Source: an uncultured Alphaproteobacteria bacterium (GTDB lineage: Bacteria; Pseudomonadota; Alphaproteobacteria; MPNO01; UBA2964). Taken from it: a stretch of DNA of 64,000 nucleotides. Below are positions 62,373 through 64,000 of this stretch, in pieces. Within the stretch, counting starts at the first letter, position 1; each line of letters opens with the position of its first letter. Made by a program: the position numbers and the translations under genes. Below the pieces are notes generated by a model. That model made no database searches. It was given only the letters and a program-made list of their open reading frames with translations, and was not told the origin of the DNA. The stretch lies in the NCBI GenBank assembly GCA_943787225.1, contig CALSLP010000001.1:62001-126000 (forward strand), written 5' to 3'.

Positions 62373-63626
62373 TTAGTCGTCTTTTAGCGCCAATCGCATG
62401 GCATCGCGTCGCGCGAATACGAACAGCGCGACAACCGCAGAGATCGCAACACCTGCGAGCATTGGCCAGGTAAAGCCCCAAATACCTGAAAACCCTCCAA
62501 TCAGGAGAGCGCCGAGCGCGGGGCCGGACCGGTTGAGCAAACCCCAAAGCGACATCACCCGCCCCCTCAGATCGCCTCGGACGGCTCTCTGGACAGTGAC
62601 TTGACCGGCGATATTAACCCCCACCTGAGCCGTGCTGAGAAAAACGGTACAAACGACAGCGAACCAGAAATTGGAGGTCGAAACAAAAAGTGTCAGAAAA
62701 AACAGTGATCCAAAAACCGACATCAAATAGGCATTTAGAATCGCTTTTGGTTGCCTGAGGTTTCCAATTAGGAGCGATGCGATTACGGCACCGACACCCG
62801 CGGCTGATACCAAAATCGGCACCCCTTCATTAGGATCATGCCCAAACAGCGTCTCTGACATGCCGGGAAGCAATTCCATATAAGCACGCAGTAACAGAGA
62901 CGCGAATATCATATTAAGAAACAAATATTTGATCACCGGGTGCCTGGCCGCATAGCGAACCCCTTCAACCAGATGGCTCCGCATGGAACGACCGGCTTCT
63001 GCTTTGCGGTCCGGGTTGACCATTTTCACCCAAAATAGAGATACAGAAAAAATTAGATTTGCCACGGCATTAATAGCGAAAACCGCACCGACTCCCCATA
63101 AAACCAGGATAGGGGCCACCAGCGCCGGTCCCAAAGTTCTGCCAAGATTGAACAGGATAGAATGGGTCGCTATCGCTGCCGATAAATCTTCCTTTGGCAC
63201 CAGATTAGGGGCGAGCGACATGCGCACAGGCGTCCAAAACCCAGCGCATATCCCATGGAGTACGGCGAACCCCGTCAGAACCCATATGTTCACCAGCCCA
63301 GCAAATGTCATTGCGGCCAGCGCCGCCGTTACCAGCATCATCAAAGCTTGAACGATACGCGCCATAACCAGCCGATCATGGCGATCTGCGAGGGCGCCTG
63401 CGATGGGCGATATCAAGATACCGGGGCCAGCTTCGGCGACAGCAATGACGCCCAGCCAGAACCCCGAATGCGTCAACTCCCAGGCGAATACTGACAATCC
63501 GATCCGGTAGAACCAGACCCCGGCCCCGGCCAGCCAGCCCGCTCCCTCAACGATGACAAAATCGCGATGTCGTAAAGCACGGAAGGTGCTTTTTGTCATT
63601 ATTGCTGTAATTAGCGGTCGGAACAT
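62373..63626 (-). CDS. MFS transporter, EntS-like
   Basis: 417 residues with twelve hydrophobic segments, the loop motif GALADRHDRLVMARI between helices 2 and 3 and GRTLGPALVAPILV in helix 5. The pattern (AGVWFYRIGLSVFAWELT near the N-terminus, RGRVMSLWGLLNRSG later) is that of the EntS/DHA3 branch, some of which export siderophores. No siderophore gene is nearby. ATG 63626 gives a basic N-terminus; ATG 63599 is an alternative. It is divergent from gmhB. Confidence 0.88.
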   Translation of the reverse strand: MFRPLITAIMTKSTFRALRHRDFVIVEGAGWLAGAGVWFYRIGLSVFAWELTHSGFWLGVIAVAEAGPGILISPIAGALADRHDRLVMARIVQALMMLVTAALAAMTFAGLVNIWVLTGFAVLHGICAGFWTPVRMSLAPNLVPKEDLSAAIATHSILFNLGRTLGPALVAPILVLWGVGAVFAINAVANLIFSVSLFWVKMVNPDRKAEAGRSMRSHLVEGVRYAARHPVIKYLFLNMIFASLLLRAYMELLPGMSETLFGHDPNEGVPILVSAAGVGAVIASLLIGNLRQPKAILNAYLMSVFGSLFFLTLFVSTSNFWFAVVCTVFLSTAQVGVNIAGQVTVQRAVRGDLRGRVMSLWGLLNRSGPALGALLIGGFSGIWGFTWPMLAGVAISAVVALFVFARRDAMRLALKDD

Positions 63627-63712
63627 AAACGGGCTTTTCCTTCTCGGGCGCCACGGCTGTGCTATAGAATATCCTGACGAGCAATGACTAGATAGAGCCC
63701 GCCGGGAAACTG

Positions 63713-64000
63713 ATGACTAATTCGGAGGCGACGCTGAAAAAGGCGGTATTTTTTGATCGGGACGGTACCCTCAACGTCGACACCGGCTATGTCCATGACT
63801 GGGCCAACTTCGTCTGGATTCCCGGTGCCCCGGAGGCGATCAAGCTCGCCAATGACAGGGATTACCTCGTCTTCGTTATCACAAACCAATCAGGCATTGG
63901 ACGTGGTTACTATAGTGAGCAGGCGGTTCACACGCTGCACGACCAGATGAATGTTGATCTCGCCAAAATCGATGCCCATATCGACGGGTTAGAATTTTGT
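63713..64000 (+). CDS. gmhB: D-glycero-D-manno-heptose 1,7-bisphosphate phosphatase GmhB, N-terminal part
   Basis: HAD-IIIA phosphatase of the LPS-core heptose pathway. The first 96 residues are in the window, then it runs off the right edge. Motif I FFDRDGTLNVDTGY and motif II with FVITNQSGIGRGYYS are those of GmhB; the related HisB-N phosphatase differs in the loop after motif I. ATG 63713 follows CGGGAAAC. It fits with lpxC in showing an LPS-bearing outer membrane. Which anomer is used cannot be seen from this fragment. Confidence 0.85.
   Translation, partial: MTNSEATLKKAVFFDRDGTLNVDTGYVHDWANFVWIPGAPEAIKLANDRDYLVFVITNQSGIGRGYYSEQAVHTLHDQMNVDLAKIDAHIDGLEFC

Overview
The window is a chromosomal segment of an alphaproteobacterium, most likely from or near the Rhodospirillales. 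The clues are the order of the cell-wall/division cluster, the long FtsZ with an alphaproteobacterial C-terminal peptide (EIPAFLRRQ), the dcw-lpxC-bamD-recN-ligA order, an ArsR-methyltransferase fusion beside metF-metH, and EttA. The genus cannot be named from sequence alone. I see no tRNA, rRNA, CRISPR array, insertion sequence or phage gene.

Layout. (1) 1-13,850: a dense dcw operon, murE(end)-murF-mraY-murD-ftsW-murG-murC-murB-ddl-ftsQ-ftsA-ftsZ, mostly with ATGA-type stop/start overlaps, closed by a rho-independent terminator. (2) 13,900-19,770: lpxC, bamD, recN, ligA. (3) 19,767-31,800: mostly minus-strand housekeeping and transport genes (MFS, aminopeptidase P, PrmA, UvrD/PcrA helicase, ClC channel with CBS domains, thioesterase, acyl-CoA synthetase alpha-type protein), plus a plus-strand HtrA-like protein that has lost its catalytic triad. 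(4) 31,899-36,700: dienelactone hydrolase, then a TPP riboswitch followed by a leader ORF, LuxE-like, LuxC-like and SDR genes, then a small secreted cysteine-containing protein. (5) 36,800-45,100: methionine synthase, MTHFR and a SahR-like regulator with a palindromic operator, then MlaC-like and EttA. (6) 45,250-56,740: dihydroxyphthalate-decarboxylase-like protein, class II amidotransferase, CoA transferase, MFS, three 2-oxoglutarate/iron oxygenases (two a tandem TauD pair), EamA transporter, AsmA-like DUF748 protein, glyoxalase I. (7) 56,970-59,131: a four-gene cassette built around an astacin metalloprotease. (8) 59,543-64,000: PhnD-like binding protein with a hybrid-less sensor kinase, MFS, and the start of gmhB.

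The two parts I find most novel are the TPP-riboswitch/LuxE-LuxC-SDR unit, which puts a fatty-acyl activation and reduction module under a thiamine signal, and the astacin cassette, where the C-terminal domain of the protease recurs as a separate small protein followed by an acidic PPPP-repeat protein and a YscW/YbaY-like domain.

Caution for any reader: at least 30 one-base frame breaks split otherwise conserved genes, including the essential ftsA and murB. They can be repaired by adding or removing a single base, often in a homopolymer. They are most likely sequencing or assembly errors rather than pseudogenes, so I annotate these genes as single CDS spans and note where the frame changes.
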